Positions 7,247 through 16,587 of a DNA stretch of 64,000 nt are shown here, one piece after another (the first letter of the stretch is position 1; each line of letters opens with the position of its first letter). Source of the stretch: Mariniflexile sp. TRM1-10 (lineage in GTDB: Bacteria; Bacteroidota; Bacteroidia; Flavobacteriales; Flavobacteriaceae); contig NZ_CP022985.1 in the NCBI RefSeq assembly GCF_003425985.1, positions 1,587,501 to 1,651,500 on the forward strand, given 5' to 3'. The notes beneath the pieces were generated by a model that made no database searches, had not been told where the DNA came from, and saw only the letters and a list, made by a program, of their open reading frames with translations. A program made the position numbers and the translations under genes.

Positions 7247-7930
7247 ATGAAAAAGCTTTCTATATTATTTTTCGTTTTAATTACCAGCATATTAACCTCT
7301 CAAAATAGCGATATGATCTCGCATAAATTAGATGACTTGGTTAGTTTGGATGTTCCAAAAAATTTCGTTGAATCGGACACCCTTGTAGATGGTGTTAAAA
7401 TACACCAAATTAGATTTAAAACTGATACTTACAACTTTATTGTACAAAAAGTGCTTTTTGAAAATGAAGACCAAAAGGAAAGTCTTTCTAGATTGCCATA
7501 CGATTACGCTAGTTTAATTGATGAATATAATCGTGTTATAGCTAGAATGAGATATCGAATTCCTTACTATTTAAAATCCGCAACACTTGTTGAAAAAGAT
7601 GGCTTTACAGGTTATAATTTAAAATTTGTAAACGATTTAGATACGCCTACTTATGAAGCCGAATTTTATTTATTAAATAAAAATTTATACACTTTTTTCT
7701 ATGCTAGTGATACACAGTTTAATCCCGATGTTAAAACCGAACTCTTCAATTCCATTAAAATAGATACCACCAAAGATATTAGTCAATATTTAGGTAAACC
7801 ACCAAAATATAGATTAGGGTACGTAATAGCCACATACTTCTTCTTAAGTTTATCGCTGATTGGAGTTATAATTTATACCATTAAAGCTTACAGAAAAAAA
7901 AGAGGGAAAACCAGTATTTTTCATGAGTAG
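7247..7930 (+). CDS. Single-anchor membrane protein of unknown function
   Basis: A 227-residue protein. An N-terminal signal (KKLSILFFVLITSILTSQ, ~20 residues) is followed by an extracytoplasmic domain, a hydrophobic segment at ~193-215 (VIATYFFLSLSLIGVIIYTI) and a basic tail AYRKKRGK. The topology is therefore exported domain, one helix, short cytoplasmic tail. The exported domain resembles small stress-type proteins that measure fields such as LKFVNDLDTPTYEAEFYLL, but no family is recognised. No partner gene is close. The signal peptide and anchor are visible; function is unknown. Confidence 0.7.
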   Translation: MKKLSILFFVLITSILTSQNSDMISHKLDDLVSLDVPKNFVESDTLVDGVKIHQIRFKTDTYNFIVQKVLFENEDQKESLSRLPYDYASLIDEYNRVIARMRYRIPYYLKSATLVEKDGFTGYNLKFVNDLDTPTYEAEFYLLNKNLYTFFYASDTQFNPDVKTELFNSIKIDTTKDISQYLGKPPKYRLGYVIATYFFLSLSLIGVIIYTIKAYRKKRGKTSIFHE

Positions 7931-8075
7931 AATTGTTCTTGTTCTTTAAACTCATCTTGACTTTTTATTTTTAACCGAAAATGAGATAAAATTTATACAG
8001 ATGAGGCTCTTTTTGCAAGGCATAGCATCGCTACACATAAAAAAAGTAACGAAATATGGATAAATTTTAGCCATT

Positions 8076-8095
8076 CCTGCCTGCCGGCAGACAGG
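8076..8095. repeat. GC-rich palindrome
   Basis: CCTGCCTGCCGGCAGACAGG is a 10+10 inverted repeat with one mismatch in an otherwise AT-rich gap. It looks like a dispersed intergenic palindrome or a convergent terminator between the flanking genes. Confidence 0.5.
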
Positions 8096-8162
8096 TTTTA
8101 GGAAATAGAAAAAGTCATGATGAGTTCTTTGTTGAACAAACCACTAAAATTAATCCTAAAGT

Positions 8163-8945
8163 CTACTTCCCAGAAAAATTAGCCTTCCGTTTTTGCAAAA
8201 AGGCCGTAGTCCCTTCGGTAAAATCATCGGTACCAAAACAGTTGCCAAATTCCTGTATTTCAACAGTATATCCATTAACACCATCTTTAAAATTGGCATT
8301 GATGGCTTTAATAGCTGCACCAATAGCAACCATGGAGTTATTGGAAATTTTACGGGCTATTTTTTCGCAAAGCGGTATTAATTCTTCTAGGGTGGTTACG
8401 TGGTTTACCAACCCGTAATTTAAAGCTTGGTTGGCATCCATCATGCCCGCCGTCATTATCAATTCCATAGCGCGTCCTTTACCTATTAATTGTGGCAAGC
8501 GTTGTGTACCGCCATACCCAGGAATAACTCCAAGCGATACTTCGGGCAAACCCATTTTAGCATTATCGCTGGCAATTCTAAAATGGCATGCCATGGCCAA
8601 TTCCAACCCACCACCTAATGCAAAACCGTTTACAGCAGCAATAACGGGTTTTGATAAGTTTTCAATAAAATCGAACAGCATGGTTTGTCCTTTAGCGGCT
8701 AATTTTGCGCCTTCTTCTACATTAAAATTTGCAAATTCGCTAATATCGGCACCTGCAACAAACGCTTTTTCTCCGCTTCCCGTAATTATAATCACTTTTG
8801 TGTCTTCATCTGCTGCTTCCTCTTTTAGTGCGTCGTGCAACTCTTCAATGGTTTGCTTGTTTAAGGCGTTTAATTTATTTGGCCGATTAATGGTTATGGT
8901 GGTTATGCCATTGTTTTCTTCTACTAAAATATTATTGTAAGCCAT
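8163..8945 (-). CDS. Enoyl-CoA hydratase (crotonase family)
   Basis: A 260-residue crotonase. The oxyanion hole is formed by KAFVAGADISEF and NGFALGGGLELAMACHFRIA. The two catalytic glutamates are in GGGLELA and LPEVSLGVIPGYGGTQRLP. The length and the GYGGTQRLPR-type motif fit short-chain enoyl-CoA hydratase, which adds water across the double bond of trans-2-enoyl-CoA in beta-oxidation or butanoate metabolism. It is the last gene of the minus-strand run from hemH, 11 bases after the small membrane protein gene. The substrate range cannot be read from the sequence. Confidence 0.88.
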   Translation of the reverse strand: MAYNNILVEENNGITTITINRPNKLNALNKQTIEELHDALKEEAADEDTKVIIITGSGEKAFVAGADISEFANFNVEEGAKLAAKGQTMLFDFIENLSKPVIAAVNGFALGGGLELAMACHFRIASDNAKMGLPEVSLGVIPGYGGTQRLPQLIGKGRAMELIMTAGMMDANQALNYGLVNHVTTLEELIPLCEKIARKISNNSMVAIGAAIKAINANFKDGVNGYTVEIQEFGNCFGTDDFTEGTTAFLQKRKANFSGK

Positions 8946-8956
8946 AATTGTATGTT

Positions 8957-9241
8957 TTAAGATTCAATCTTATTCTTTTTACTGTAATTATAAATCACGT
9001 TTCCGATGAACAAACCCACTATGATTGTAAAAAAGAAATTAAAAATATTTGGTTCTGGATGCCCATTTGTAATAGAGCCTGTATTATAAAATAAATTAAT
9101 CCAAAAATCAGCTTGGTGGCTATGGTAATAACAAGGATCTGAAATAATTAAATCATATAAATAATAATTAATTATTAGAGTCAAACACCCTCCCAATAAC
9201 AAAAAGAACCATTTATTATTTCTTTTTTCGTAATTGAACAT
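8957..9241 (-). CDS. Small two-helix membrane protein
   Basis: A 94-residue protein with hydrophobic segments at ~10-30 (KWFFLLLGGCLTLIINYYLY) and ~66-86 (NFFFTIIVGLFIGNVIYNYS). A polar loop between them contains HSHQADFW, and the tail is basic. It sits 5 bases after the histidine kinase stop and 11 bases before the enoyl-CoA hydratase start, so it is in the same transcript. No known family was recognised. It could assist the kinase in the membrane, but only gene order supports that. Confidence 0.65.
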   Translation of the reverse strand: MFNYEKRNNKWFFLLLGGCLTLIINYYLYDLIISDPCYYHSHQADFWINLFYNTGSITNGHPEPNIFNFFFTIIVGLFIGNVIYNYSKKNKIES

Positions 9242-9246
9242 TCTAA

Positions 9247-10704
9247 CTATTCTTTAGGAAACGTCACCCTAAATACGGTGCCTTTATCTTTCTCTGAGTT
9301 AAATGTAATAGTGCCTTTATAGGTTTCTACGATGTTTTTAACCATGGCCAACCCAAGCCCCATACCACTGGTCTTGGTGGTGAATTTTGGTTCGAAAACC
9401 TTTTCGATATTCTCTTCTAAAATACCCGAACCATTGTCTGAAACTATAATAACCACGTCGTTTTTATATGTGGATACGTTAATATTAATTTTTGGGGTTT
9501 GATCTTCTGGCATCGCTTGAATGGCATTTTTAACCAAATTGGTAACTACACGTATAAGTTGTGTTCTATCTAGCTTCGCTATGATTTCTTCTTTTTCTGC
9601 CGTAAAATTGATGTAATCTTCATTAAATATTTCTAAAGCTAACTTTACAATGTAAACAACATTTAAGGTTTCGTTTTGTTGCGCTGGCATATTAGCAAAA
9701 TTCGAAAATGCCGATGCAATAGAACTCATGGTGTCTATTTGCTGAATTAAGGTTTTGCTGTACTCATCTAGTTTGGAATGAATATTTTCATCATTAGGAT
9801 CAAACTTACGCTGAAAATTTTGAACTGTTAAACGCATGGGCGTTAACGGGTTTTTAATTTCGTGCGCTACTTGTTTTGCCATTTCCCTCCAAGCTTGTTC
9901 GCGTTCACTTCGTGCTAATTGTATAGCACTTTCTTCAAGTTCGTCAATCATGCTATTATAAGAGCTAACCAAGGTAGAAATCTCTTCGCTGGTGTCGTTC
10001 ACAACTATTTTTTGGTTGCGTTTTTCTAATCGGGTGGTGTTAATTTTATCGCTAATGGTTTTTAATGATTTTGTGATGTATTTAGATAATAAAAACGCAA
10101 TAGCAATGGCCATAAGCAACACAAATATAAAGGCATACCCAATTCGGGTTAGAAATTCCTCAAGCTCTTTAGTAAGAAAATCGTCTTTTTCTAAATAGGG
10201 TAAATTTAGTATGGCTATTTCTTTAGATTTTTGGTCAATGAGGTAGGTATAAGACGATTGAAAAGCCTCGCCATTTTCTATCCGTTTATCTACATACCTA
10301 TGTGAAGCCGTATTAGATATGGCATTTAAAATTTCGACATCCATACATTGATCTGCCTCGTTATTTTGCAAGCCTGCTTTTGAAGAAATTAGCAAAGAGC
10401 CTTCTAGATCGTATAAATTAATTTGAAGTTTGTGAATATCGGCAATATTGTAAACCTCTTCTTTAAATATAATCGGAATGTTTTCTGTTTTAACTTCCCA
10501 TGTGTTTTGCCTACCGTTTAAAACATGTTTTAAATGCGATTGGATGTTTTCTTCTTTACGCTCTAATCGTTCTCTATGGTAATCTTCACTTTGTTCTTTA
10601 TACTGGTAAATAGCAACTGCCGAAATAAGTATAGATGCCAGTAAAACCAACAGGATCATGGCGAAAAAAATACGGATTCGTAATGAAAGTTTTTTTAATT
10701 TCAT
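9247..10704 (-). CDS. Membrane sensor histidine kinase, NtrY-like
   Basis: The layout is a TM helix near the N-terminus (RIRIFFAMILLVLLASILIS), a ~150-residue extracytoplasmic sensor, a second TM (IGYAFIFVLLMAIAIAFLLS), a HAMP linker, HisKA with H-box VAHEIKNPLTPMRLTVQNF, and HATPase_c with NLVKNAIQAMP, DNGSGI and GMGLGLAM. The NPLTPMRL variant is that of NtrY-type kinases. ATG at 10704 (MKLKKLSLRIRI) is preferred over the upstream one at 10734 because the positive-inside signal anchor starts there. It autophosphorylates on His and passes phosphate to a response regulator; no regulator gene is adjacent, so the partner is elsewhere. It lies 174 bases after hemJ. Confidence 0.88.
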   Translation of the reverse strand: MKLKKLSLRIRIFFAMILLVLLASILISAVAIYQYKEQSEDYHRERLERKEENIQSHLKHVLNGRQNTWEVKTENIPIIFKEEVYNIADIHKLQINLYDLEGSLLISSKAGLQNNEADQCMDVEILNAISNTASHRYVDKRIENGEAFQSSYTYLIDQKSKEIAILNLPYLEKDDFLTKELEEFLTRIGYAFIFVLLMAIAIAFLLSKYITKSLKTISDKINTTRLEKRNQKIVVNDTSEEISTLVSSYNSMIDELEESAIQLARSEREQAWREMAKQVAHEIKNPLTPMRLTVQNFQRKFDPNDENIHSKLDEYSKTLIQQIDTMSSIASAFSNFANMPAQQNETLNVVYIVKLALEIFNEDYINFTAEKEEIIAKLDRTQLIRVVTNLVKNAIQAMPEDQTPKININVSTYKNDVVIIVSDNGSGILEENIEKVFEPKFTTKTSGMGLGLAMVKNIVETYKGTITFNSEKDKGTVFRVTFPKE

Positions 10705-10877
10705 GTATCTTTTTTCATTGCTTTTATAGGTCACTTGTCGCTTCCATATAATAAAGTGATTTAAAAGAATGATGCTTTAAATATAGCAATAATTGAACCA
10801 AACAGCTCTAAGGGTGATTTAAAAATAAAATTCTAAATCCTAATGCTATGACCTTGAAACATTAATTACATTTCAGA

Positions 10878-11426
10878 CTATGCCTCAGGATTTTTCTCTC
10901 GGATGTTTTTATAAATTTTGAACCCTAACATGATTAAAACGCCCAAAACAAGAATGCCTACAATGCCCCAAACCCAATTGATAGCGCTTTTTAAAACCAC
11001 TAAAAATACAACGGCGAATAGGATAAAGGTGGCACCTTCGTTCCAGATACGCATAAAACTGGATGATTTCTTTACCACATCGTTTTGAAGTTGTTTGTAG
11101 TATTGATGGGTTTTTAAGTGATAGACGATGAGCAATAAAACAAATGCTAATTTTACATGCATCCAAGGTTGTTGCAACCAAAAAGGCTGCAAAATAAGGA
11201 GCCAAATGGCAAAAATGGTCGCTAATATTGCTGATGGCCATGTGATGATAAACCACAAACGTTTTGCCATGAGCTTTAATTGGTTTCCAAGAATTTCTTT
11301 GTCGGGTGATGGCTTATGAAACGCTTCTATTTGATAAACAAATAATCTTGGAATGTAAAATAAGCCTGCAAACCAAGTGATTACAAAAATAAGGTGAAAC
11401 GATTTTATGTAGTTGTAATATTCCAT
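10878..11426 (-). CDS. hemJ: HemJ-type protoporphyrinogen IX oxidase (CopD-like membrane protein)
   Basis: A 182-residue protein with four to five membrane helices. The first carries SFHLIFVITWFAGLFYIPRL, whose His is the conserved heme ligand of HemJ. HVKLAFVLLLIVYHLKTH and RIWNEGATFILF (the RxxNE motif) complete the family signature. HemJ oxidises protoporphyrinogen IX to protoporphyrin IX in the membrane. Databases often label such proteins only as CopD family. The assignment is helped by context: hemH, the next enzyme, is two genes upstream in the same run, and no hemG or hemY is seen although seven other heme genes are present. It starts 2 bases after the MATE gene. Confidence 0.8.
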   Translation of the reverse strand: MEYYNYIKSFHLIFVITWFAGLFYIPRLFVYQIEAFHKPSPDKEILGNQLKLMAKRLWFIITWPSAILATIFAIWLLILQPFWLQQPWMHVKLAFVLLLIVYHLKTHQYYKQLQNDVVKKSSSFMRIWNEGATFILFAVVFLVVLKSAINWVWGIVGILVLGVLIMLGFKIYKNIREKNPEA

Positions 11427-11428
11427 AA

Positions 11429-12781
11429 CTAACTAGGTTGATTAATTAAAGTGGCTTTTACTTCTCTATTTAAAAAATAAGCGGTTACAATGGTTGAAAG
11501 CACATCGGAAATTGGGAAGGATATCCAAACCCCCAATTCGCCATAAAACTTTGGCAATATTAATATTAACGGAATAAAGAAAAAACCTTGGCGCGTTAAA
11601 GTTAATAATAAGGCGGGAATTGCTTTCCCGATAGACTGAAAATAGGCTGCACCAATAAGCTGAACAGCTATAATGGGTGTTGCAGCAAATACCCAGCGCA
11701 TGTCGTTTGGTGTTTGTTGAATGACCTCTAAATTGGTTGTAAACATTCTAGTAATAGCCTCGGGAAAAACCATGAGGATAACAAATATACATGTTGATAA
11801 TATGGTGGCATACTTTATCGCAATATTAATACTTTGCCTGACCCGGTGATAATTCCCTGCCCCATAGTTATACCCTGCTATAGGCAAAAAGCCTTGTGTA
11901 ATTCCTAAAACGGGAAACATGGCAAACATAAGCATACGTCCCACAATGGCATAGGCAGTAACAGAGATTTCCCCTCCTAAATCGAACAAAATATTGTTCA
12001 TGAATAGATAGGTAACGCTTACCACGGCTTGTCTTGCAAGCGTTACAAATCCTAAAGACCCAATTTCCGAAACTATTGACGTGTTTAATCCGAAATGTGA
12101 AAAATCAATTTTCAATTCAGAATGCTTCGACATGAAGAACCACCATATATAAATAAAACATACGATGTAAGACAACGACGTAGCCCAAGCAGCGCCTTCC
12201 ATACCAAAGTCCAACACATTTATAAAAATATAGTCTAATAGTAGGTTGCTTACCGATGGAATCATCATCGCATACATGGCGAATTTAGGTTTCCCTTCCG
12301 CCCTAATAACGGTGTTTCCCATCATACTTAGCGCCAAAAATGGGACGCCATACAATACAATAGTATAATAAATTTTAGCAGGTTCGAAAATAGCACCTTT
12401 ACCTCCAAATGATAGAATAATGGCATCAGAATAAATCAATCCAACAATCACTAAAGTAACTGTAAGTAAAACGGTTAACGTAATTTGATTCCCAAAAGTC
12501 TTGAGTGCTTTGTTTTTACTGTCTGCCCCTAAAGCCCTTGAAATGATGGAAGACCCACCGATACCAATGGCCATCCCTAAAGCTGCAATAAAAAAGGAAA
12601 CCGGCAACACCACATTAATAGCGGCTATGGCTGTAGAACCTATCCAATGGCCCACAAAAATGGTGTCGACCAGAATGTTTAACGACATAACTAAAATACC
12701 AATAGATGCAGGAACCGCTTGCTTAATCAAAATTTTTCCTATGGGTTGCGATCCTAAATCTTGTGATGATACTTTTGCCAT
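11429..12781 (-). CDS. MATE-family multidrug efflux transporter
   Basis: A 450-residue polytopic protein with about 12 helices and two MatE halves. It opens with IGKILIKQAVPASIGILVMS and has NILVDTIFVGHWIGSTAIAA, the typical MATE first-repeat signature. PVLGITQGFLPIAGYNYGAG marks the start of the second half. MATE proteins export cationic drugs and metabolites in exchange for Na+ or H+. It lies between hemH (38 bases) and hemJ (2 bases), so it is co-transcribed with late heme genes. Export of a porphyrin intermediate is conceivable but has no direct support. Confidence 0.9.
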   Translation of the reverse strand: MAKVSSQDLGSQPIGKILIKQAVPASIGILVMSLNILVDTIFVGHWIGSTAIAAINVVLPVSFFIAALGMAIGIGGSSIISRALGADSKNKALKTFGNQITLTVLLTVTLVIVGLIYSDAIILSFGGKGAIFEPAKIYYTIVLYGVPFLALSMMGNTVIRAEGKPKFAMYAMMIPSVSNLLLDYIFINVLDFGMEGAAWATSLSYIVCFIYIWWFFMSKHSELKIDFSHFGLNTSIVSEIGSLGFVTLARQAVVSVTYLFMNNILFDLGGEISVTAYAIVGRMLMFAMFPVLGITQGFLPIAGYNYGAGNYHRVRQSINIAIKYATILSTCIFVILMVFPEAITRMFTTNLEVIQQTPNDMRWVFAATPIIAVQLIGAAYFQSIGKAIPALLLTLTRQGFFFIPLILILPKFYGELGVWISFPISDVLSTIVTAYFLNREVKATLINQPS

Positions 12782-12819
12782 TACACGTTTATTGTTTCAT
12801 CTGTTTATATTTATTATTT

Positions 12820-13902
12820 TTATCGGTCAGATGGTACATCCATAAGCATGTCCCCGTTTGTTAAAGGTGTTTTTAGCATGGATGTTTCAACAGAAGCCCA
12901 TTCGTTAATCCATTTTGAAAGCAGTGCTACCCAAGCATCATCATCATTTAAACAAGGTACGGTTGTAAAGTCTTTTCCTCCCATTTCATGGAAAATCTCC
13001 TGTCCTTCTATCGCTATTTCTTCTAAAGTTTCCAAACAATCGCTCACAAATGCCGGGGTTACAATAGCCATGTTTTTGATGCCGTTTTTTCCTAAACGTT
13101 CAATGGTTCTATCGGTATACGGTTGCAACCACGGATCGAAACCTAAACGCGATTGAAATGATGTTGAATAACTTCCTTCTTTAAGCTGCAATTTTTCAGC
13201 CACCAATCGGGTAACCTCTAAACATTGATGCCTGTAACAAAACTCATGGGCTTTACTTGGCGTTATACAACAACTGCTATCAATTTTACAATGCGATTTC
13301 GTTACATCACTTTTTCGAATATGTCGTTCTGGAACACCGTGATAAGAGAATAATAAGTGCTCGTAATTCTTGCCTTCTAAATGGCGCTTAATGGCATCTG
13401 AAAGCACCTCAATATAATCGGGTTTGTTATAAAATGCCGGCACCGATTCTATTTTTAAATTTGGAAAATGTTGCTGACGAAGTTCTTCGGCTAAAACCGT
13501 AATCGTTTCGGTAGTTGCCATAGCAAACTGCGGGTATAACGGAAACAATAACACCTCATCGACACCTTTATCAACCAACTCTTGAAGTCCTTTTTTAATG
13601 GTCATACTGCCATAACGCATCGCCAAAGCCACAGGCAAACTGGTTTGTTTTTGTATTTTCTTTTGAAGTCTTTCTGAAAGCACAATTAAAGGCGACCCTT
13701 CTTCCCACCATATTTTTTTATAAGCTGCTGCCGATTGTTTCGGGCGCGTTTTTAAAATAATGCCTTTTACAAGTGCTGTTCTGGCAATAAGAGGGATATC
13801 GATAACCCGCTCGTCCATTAAAAACTCACCTAAATATTTTTTTACGTCTTTTGGTGTTGGGCTATCTGGAGAGCCAAGATTCACAAGTATAATACCTTTC
13901 AT
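12820..13902 (-). CDS. hemH: Ferrochelatase
   Basis: A 360-residue protein matching HemH throughout. It has KGIILVNLGSPDSPTPKDVK at the start, AMRYGSMTIKKGL, LLFPLYPQFAMATTETI, and the catalytic His in LLFSYHGVPERHIRKSD, followed by FQSRLGFDPWLQPYTD and the Glu-rich SDCLETLEEIAIEG. It inserts Fe2+ into protoporphyrin IX, the last step of heme b synthesis. The Cys-rich segment SSCC...CYRHQC (residues ~207-228) is a common feature of Bacteroidota ferrochelatases. It is first of the run hemH-MATE-hemJ-kinase. Confidence 0.95.
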   Translation of the reverse strand: MKGIILVNLGSPDSPTPKDVKKYLGEFLMDERVIDIPLIARTALVKGIILKTRPKQSAAAYKKIWWEEGSPLIVLSERLQKKIQKQTSLPVALAMRYGSMTIKKGLQELVDKGVDEVLLFPLYPQFAMATTETITVLAEELRQQHFPNLKIESVPAFYNKPDYIEVLSDAIKRHLEGKNYEHLLFSYHGVPERHIRKSDVTKSHCKIDSSCCITPSKAHEFCYRHQCLEVTRLVAEKLQLKEGSYSTSFQSRLGFDPWLQPYTDRTIERLGKNGIKNMAIVTPAFVSDCLETLEEIAIEGQEIFHEMGGKDFTTVPCLNDDDAWVALLSKWINEWASVETSMLKTPLTNGDMLMDVPSDR

Positions 13903-14073
13903 ATAAATAATATTGTATCACAAAAATACAATACAAATGTTGAATGATATTGTATTTGAATTAAAAACGCTATAATTTATAGGCATTCTCATTTGTTAAT
14001 TAAAAAAATATGCAGATTAGAACACTAGTAATTCTAATCTGCATATTAATAAAATTTTTATGTAAAATCTGAT

Positions 14074-14820
14074 TTACTCGTCTAATTCTGACTTATTGTA
14101 AACCCAACCAGGTAGTTCTGATCTATCAAAGTTTGGTTTTTTTATGTTATTCACATTTTCTACACATGTTTGATTAATTAATGTTTTTGTGCTTAAAATA
14201 GAGAATACTTTATCATTTTGCTGTTTTGTAAAATTCCCTATAACATAATCTATATCAACAAACTTATAAATGCCATCTTCCAATAAAAAAGCAAACATTG
14301 ACTTGACATCACTTTCATAAAATTCTGTATTTTTATCATAGTCAGATTCATTTTCAATATAGTTTTTACCTTCAACCAATAAATATTCGTTACCTGAAGA
14401 TAAATTTTTAACACTCACTGTTCCTCTAAATAATAAGTGATATCCTTCATGATATATATTATTTAGTCCAACTGAATCTGTTTTATACGCTTCATATTTT
14501 TGCTCATAAAAAAGATCCCCTTTGTACTGTTTCATCTTAGAATGAACATGTTTCAAAAAATCTTCTTTTGTCTTAAAAAAAGATGGTAAATTTTCTGCGC
14601 AGTATCCTGAATACCATACTGGAACATAATCATCGTGTAATAGGGCGTGGCTCCCTTTTTTAAAAATTACTGGAACTTCATATACTCTTGGGTTGTAAAA
14701 TACATAATTTCCAATGTTAAATAATTTGCACTCATCCTTAGCGGTCTCTGACACTTCGTTAGTTTTACATGAAGTTATTAAACAAAAAACTGTTAATGTT
14801 AATAATAATGTTTTATTCAT
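14074..14820 (-). CDS. Lipoprotein of unknown function
   Basis: A 248-residue protein with a lipoprotein signal: LLLTLTVFCLITSC, Cys at residue 18 as the lipidation site. The mature part is polar and beta-rich, with FNIGNYVFYNPRVYEVPVIF and YHEGYHLLFRGTVSVKN. No family is recognised. It is monocistronic: over 170 bases separate it from hemH, and the upstream side is a long gap. It is probably anchored to the outer or inner membrane facing the periplasm. Confidence 0.7.
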   Translation of the reverse strand: MNKTLLLTLTVFCLITSCKTNEVSETAKDECKLFNIGNYVFYNPRVYEVPVIFKKGSHALLHDDYVPVWYSGYCAENLPSFFKTKEDFLKHVHSKMKQYKGDLFYEQKYEAYKTDSVGLNNIYHEGYHLLFRGTVSVKNLSSGNEYLLVEGKNYIENESDYDKNTEFYESDVKSMFAFLLEDGIYKFVDIDYVIGNFTKQQNDKVFSILSTKTLINQTCVENVNNIKKPNFDRSELPGWVYNKSELDE

Positions 14821-15515
14821 AGTTTAGGTTGGTTTAATAAATTTGTGAATATTCATCAAATTTATATGGTTGGTTATTGGGTGTTTGAGGGTTTTATTGT
14901 TTCATTTAATTGGTTTAATTTTTATTATTAATAGTTCAAATAAATATGTATCCATAATTGAAATGAAATTATTTCAATCTTATAAATTCCATCTTTGGAA
15001 TGATAAAATAGTCTAAATAAAACTTTAAAAAGTTATAACTATTTAGCGGTGATGATTTTACATATAAGCATATTTTATCGATTATTGTGAGATTACTAAA
15101 CCAAACATAATAATAATTTAAATAATAAACGATAAGATACTAAAAATTTAGATGAAATGCAGTCTGCGAATTTTTATGTTTTGAGCTTTAAATTATCGCT
15201 CATAAGTATAATCTTAAGATTTTTAACAAACCTTAAATTAATTTTTTATTGAAAAATTATTTGACATTTATTGGGAAGTTTTTGCACAAACCACTTGATT
15301 TTCAGCATTCATTTAATGAATTTTAATATTTTTTCATCTATACTATAAAAGCTAAATAGCCTTCATTATTATAGTATATTTATTTTAGTATATTTATTTT
15401 GTAATAAATACCATTCATATTTTCTGCTAAGAATTTATTACACCTTATTAAAGAAATCATTATTAAAAAAAGTAAAGAAATCTCTTTAACCATATGTGCA
15501 ATTTTATTATTTCTC
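14821..15515. other. Long AT-rich gap with tandem and inverted repeats
   Basis: No gene is seen in about 700 bases. AGTATATTTATTTT is repeated twice in tandem (15373-15386, 15387-15400). ATACTATAA (15340-15348) and TTATAGTAT (15369-15377) are inverted. The base composition is extremely AT-rich. The promoter of the lipoprotein gene should lie near the left end. Confidence 0.5.
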
Positions 15516-15548
15516 AGACCTCACAGGTTTTAAAAACCTGTGAGGTCT
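15516..15548. repeat. REP-like perfect palindrome
   Basis: Third copy of the AGACCTCACAGGTTTT inverted repeat of 1413 and 1842. Here it lies 10 bases beyond the stop of the small minus-strand gene at 15558, in terminator position. Confidence 0.8.
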
Positions 15549-15557
15549 ATTTTAAAA

Positions 15558-15719
15558 TCAATTTTTCTTGTTTTCAATTTTTTGCTGATGATATAATTTA
15601 GGCCGTTCTTCAGTATAATCGCAATCTTGAAAAATACCACAAGAAGTACTGGAGCGCACTAACGATTTTGTGTTTGCATTTTTGGACAATGCTTCAATTT
15701 CCGGGGTTAAATATTTCAT
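15558..15719 (-). CDS. Small 53-residue Cys-containing protein
   Basis: The minus strand from ATG 15719 reads MKYLTPEIEALSKNANTKSL, then VRSSTSCGIFQDCDYTEERP and a basic tail ending KKN-stop. The composition is protein-like: a helical charged first half, then a short segment with two Cys six residues apart. A REP palindrome follows the stop. It has no signal peptide. The leader-plus-short-Cys/Ser/Thr-core layout recalls a peptide precursor, but no modifying enzyme is nearby and the resemblance may be chance. It lies 138 bases downstream of the ThuA-like gene on the same strand. Unrecognised. Confidence 0.5.
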   Translation of the reverse strand: MKYLTPEIEALSKNANTKSLVRSSTSCGIFQDCDYTEERPKLYHQQKIENKKN

Positions 15720-15857
15720 CTTTTTATATTTATTGTTTTTTAATTGTCCATCTTCGACTGGGCTCAGTACAGGTATGGAACTCCCTTTATAATCATCTTC
15801 GTGTAGGTGAATGTGGTTCTCATGGGTGTTTCATCTGTTTAATTTTTTGATATAAAC

Positions 15858-16580
15858 TCACCGCTTTAAACCATACAAAATACCACCTAACAAGTGTTGT
15901 TTAAATTTGGGTTCGACATACGACCCGTTAGTGTGCCCCAAAGCGGTGTAAAACGATCGACCTCCATCAAATTCATGGTACCAGGCTATGGGATGAAATG
16001 CGCCATTTTCTCCGCCTTCATAAGTCGATTCTTCTAGATTTAGCAACACATTTATATCTTGATTGATGGATTTAAAATTATACCATTCATCATGTCGAAT
16101 CCATTGTTCTGGCAAATGTTTTGTAGACAGATGCGTATTGTTAACTCGGGTTATGGTAGCGGTTGCTTGTTTTGGGTGGTTTAAAAAATAAGCTCCGACA
16201 AGTTTTCCGTACCAAGCCCATTCAAATTCGGTATCGCTAGCCGAATGAACCCCCACAAAACTTCCACCATTTTTTATAAAGATCTCAAAAGCGTGTTCTT
16301 CTTCTGCATTCAAAACATCGCCAGTCGTATTTAGAAAAACAACCAATTTGTATTGCTTTAAATTTTCTGTAGAAAACAGGGTGGCATCTTCTGTATGGGT
16401 CACCTCAAAATTGTTTTGTTTGCCTAATTCTTCAATGGTTTTTACTCCTATTTCAATGGATTCATGCCTAAATCCGCTTGTTTTCGTAAAAACAAGGACC
16501 TTGTCTGGACTATCAGAAGTGTTTGTCGCTTTGCACGAAAGCGATAAAAAAACGATAAAAACTATTAAAATGTTTTTCAT
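15858..16580 (-). CDS. ThuA-like domain lipoprotein
   Basis: A 240-residue protein. The signal ends in FIVFLSLSCKAT with a lipobox Cys near residue 16. The rest is a single ThuA-like, glutamine-amidotransferase-type fold: KVLVFTKTSGFRHESIEIG, YKLVVFLNTTGDVLNAEEEH, FIKNGGSFVGVHSASDTEFE, and WYHEFDGGRSFYTALGHTNG. ThuA domains occur in carbohydrate-utilisation loci, but the reaction is not established. The lipid anchor places it in the cell envelope. It starts 8 bases after the AraC-type regulator gene on the same strand, so the two are probably one transcript. Confidence 0.85.
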   Translation of the reverse strand: MKNILIVFIVFLSLSCKATNTSDSPDKVLVFTKTSGFRHESIEIGVKTIEELGKQNNFEVTHTEDATLFSTENLKQYKLVVFLNTTGDVLNAEEEHAFEIFIKNGGSFVGVHSASDTEFEWAWYGKLVGAYFLNHPKQATATITRVNNTHLSTKHLPEQWIRHDEWYNFKSINQDINVLLNLEESTYEGGENGAFHPIAWYHEFDGGRSFYTALGHTNGSYVEPKFKQHLLGGILYGLKR

Positions 16581-16587
16581 ATGTAAA

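Noticed and set aside
10909..11256. 115-codon minus-strand ORF inside hemJ
   Set aside because: It is a shifted frame of hemJ; the hemJ frame has the membrane helices and conserved His and RxxNE motifs.
10878..11426. Copper-resistance CopD
   Set aside because: Length, RxxNE motif and heme-gene context fit HemJ; no copper genes nearby.
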